Below, piece by piece: positions 16,865-17,195 of a stretch of 17,195 bases of DNA. The stretch lies in assembly GCA_035538735.1 (NCBI GenBank), contig DATLJU010000170.1, positions 1-17,195 on the forward strand, given 5' to 3'. Position numbers and translations under genes: made by a program. The notes below the pieces were generated by a model. That model saw only the letters and a list, made by a program, of their open reading frames with translations. It ran no database searches and was not told where the DNA came from. Within the stretch, counting starts at the first letter, position 1. Each line of letters opens with the position of its first letter. The DNA is from Anaeromyxobacter_A sp035538735. GTDB lineage: Bacteria > Myxococcota > Myxococcia > Myxococcales > Anaeromyxobacteraceae.

Positions 16865-16902
16865 CTGCTGAGCGACCCTGAGGGCCTTTCAGGGCGCAGC
16901 AG
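16865..16902 (-). terminator. Bipartite hairpin downstream of the aldo/keto reductase gene
   Basis: CTGCTG (16865-16870) pairs with CAGCAG (16897-16902), and inside it CCCTGA (16876-16881) pairs with TCAGGG (16889-16894) around a seven-base loop. The structure begins about 18 bases past the reductase stop codon on the minus strand, where a terminator would sit. No T-run follows, so it is a poor intrinsic terminator; it may still cause pausing or protect the 3' end. Confidence 0.4.
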
Positions 16903-16920
16903 AATGCTCGGCGCGCGGTC

Positions 16921-17195
16921 TCAGCCGAACCCGGCGACCGGGTGAGGCACGTACGGCGCCTCCAGCGCCGCGACCTCCTGGTTCGAGAGCTGGACACCGA
17001 GCGCCGCAACGGCGGCCTCGAGGTGCTCCATCCTCGTCGCGCCCACGATGGGAGAGGTCATGCCGCCACGTTGGAGCAGCCACGCCAGGGCGATCTGCGC
17101 GTGCGGAAGGCGGCGCGCCTTCGCCAGCGCGTCGAGCGCCTCGAGCACCCGTTGGTCGGCTTCCGCCATCGTCGAGTAGAGCGTCTTTCCGAAGC
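16921..17195 (-). CDS. Aldo/keto reductase, C-terminal part (cut by right edge)
   Basis: The last 91 codons of an NADP-dependent aldo/keto reductase; the frame is open through base 17195 and the true start lies outside. The visible sequence begins FGKTLYSTMAEAD. Then come QIALAWLLQRGGMTSPIVGA, the helix and cofactor-binding strand typical of AKR C-termini, LEAAVAALGVQLS (a helix before the last turn), and the end ALEAPYVPHPVAGFG. This end closely resembles the bacterial AKR subgroup of general stress-related reductases that act on aldehydes. An ATG at 17169 is internal, not the start. It is transcribed toward cydA, about 290 bases away, with a hairpin between them. Confidence 0.93.
   Translation of the reverse strand, partial: FGKTLYSTMAEADQRVLEALDALAKARRLPHAQIALAWLLQRGGMTSPIVGATRMEHLEAAVAALGVQLSNQEVAALEAPYVPHPVAGFG

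Noticed and set aside
14158..16881. A 907-codon plus-strand open frame antisense to cydAB
   Set aside because: Composition is Arg/Glu/His-rich with no recognisable domain; it is a GC-driven shadow of cydA and cydB.
16630..16920. A small gene between cydA and the aldo/keto reductase
   Set aside because: Open frames exist on both strands but are Arg/Pro-rich, overlap neighbours and match nothing I recognise.

Overview
This is a window of very GC-rich, densely coded Gram-negative bacterial DNA. An outer-membrane beta-barrel protein, a secreted lipoprotein and a cytochrome bd quinol oxidase show a diderm that respires at low or fluctuating oxygen. The G/C-ending codons and gene mix would fit Desulfobacterota/Myxococcota, Binatota or Rokubacteria-like lineages, but no phylogenetic marker is present, so the taxon is open. 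I see no tRNA, rRNA, CRISPR array, insertion sequence or prophage.

Layout. Positions 1-3112 (minus strand) hold a VLCAD-like acyl-CoA dehydrogenase followed, 37 bases later, by the N-terminal ketosynthase domain of a type I/PUFA-like synthase that runs off the left edge; this is probably the entry to a specialised lipid or polyketide locus. Positions 3379-6065 (minus) hold two tandem DctA-type C4-dicarboxylate symporters joined by an ATGA overlap; the second copy has lost a conserved aspartate of the sodium-site motif. A small cupin protein with a very basic N-terminus follows (6246-6713, minus). Divergent to it, on the plus strand, are a roughly 30-codon remnant that looks like the start of a Mug-type DNA glycosylase (6849-6938), a TGS-domain GTPase related to DRG/Obg (6985-7977) and an Omp85-superfamily barrel without POTRA domains (8112-9458).

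The rest is on the minus strand. A SNF2-family helicase and a SWIM zinc-finger protein form a two-gene operon (13049 down to 9468) that meets the barrel gene tail to tail with only 9 bases between. Upstream of these is a lipoprotein of the endonuclease/exonuclease/phosphatase fold (13125-14159), preceded by a cydAB operon for a short-Q-loop (CIO-like) cytochrome bd oxidase (16629 down to 14212). The right edge cuts an aldo/keto reductase gene of which only the C-terminal 91 codons are visible.

Functionally the window mixes metabolism (dicarboxylate uptake, quinol oxidation, acyl-chain chemistry) with envelope genes and a helicase/zinc-finger pair of unknown job. The points most worth a second look are the acyl-CoA dehydrogenase-ketosynthase pair, the diverged second DctA, the glycosylase remnant, the CydA Q-loop change and the SNF2/SWIM pair. 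I did not find clear evidence of a wholly undescribed system.
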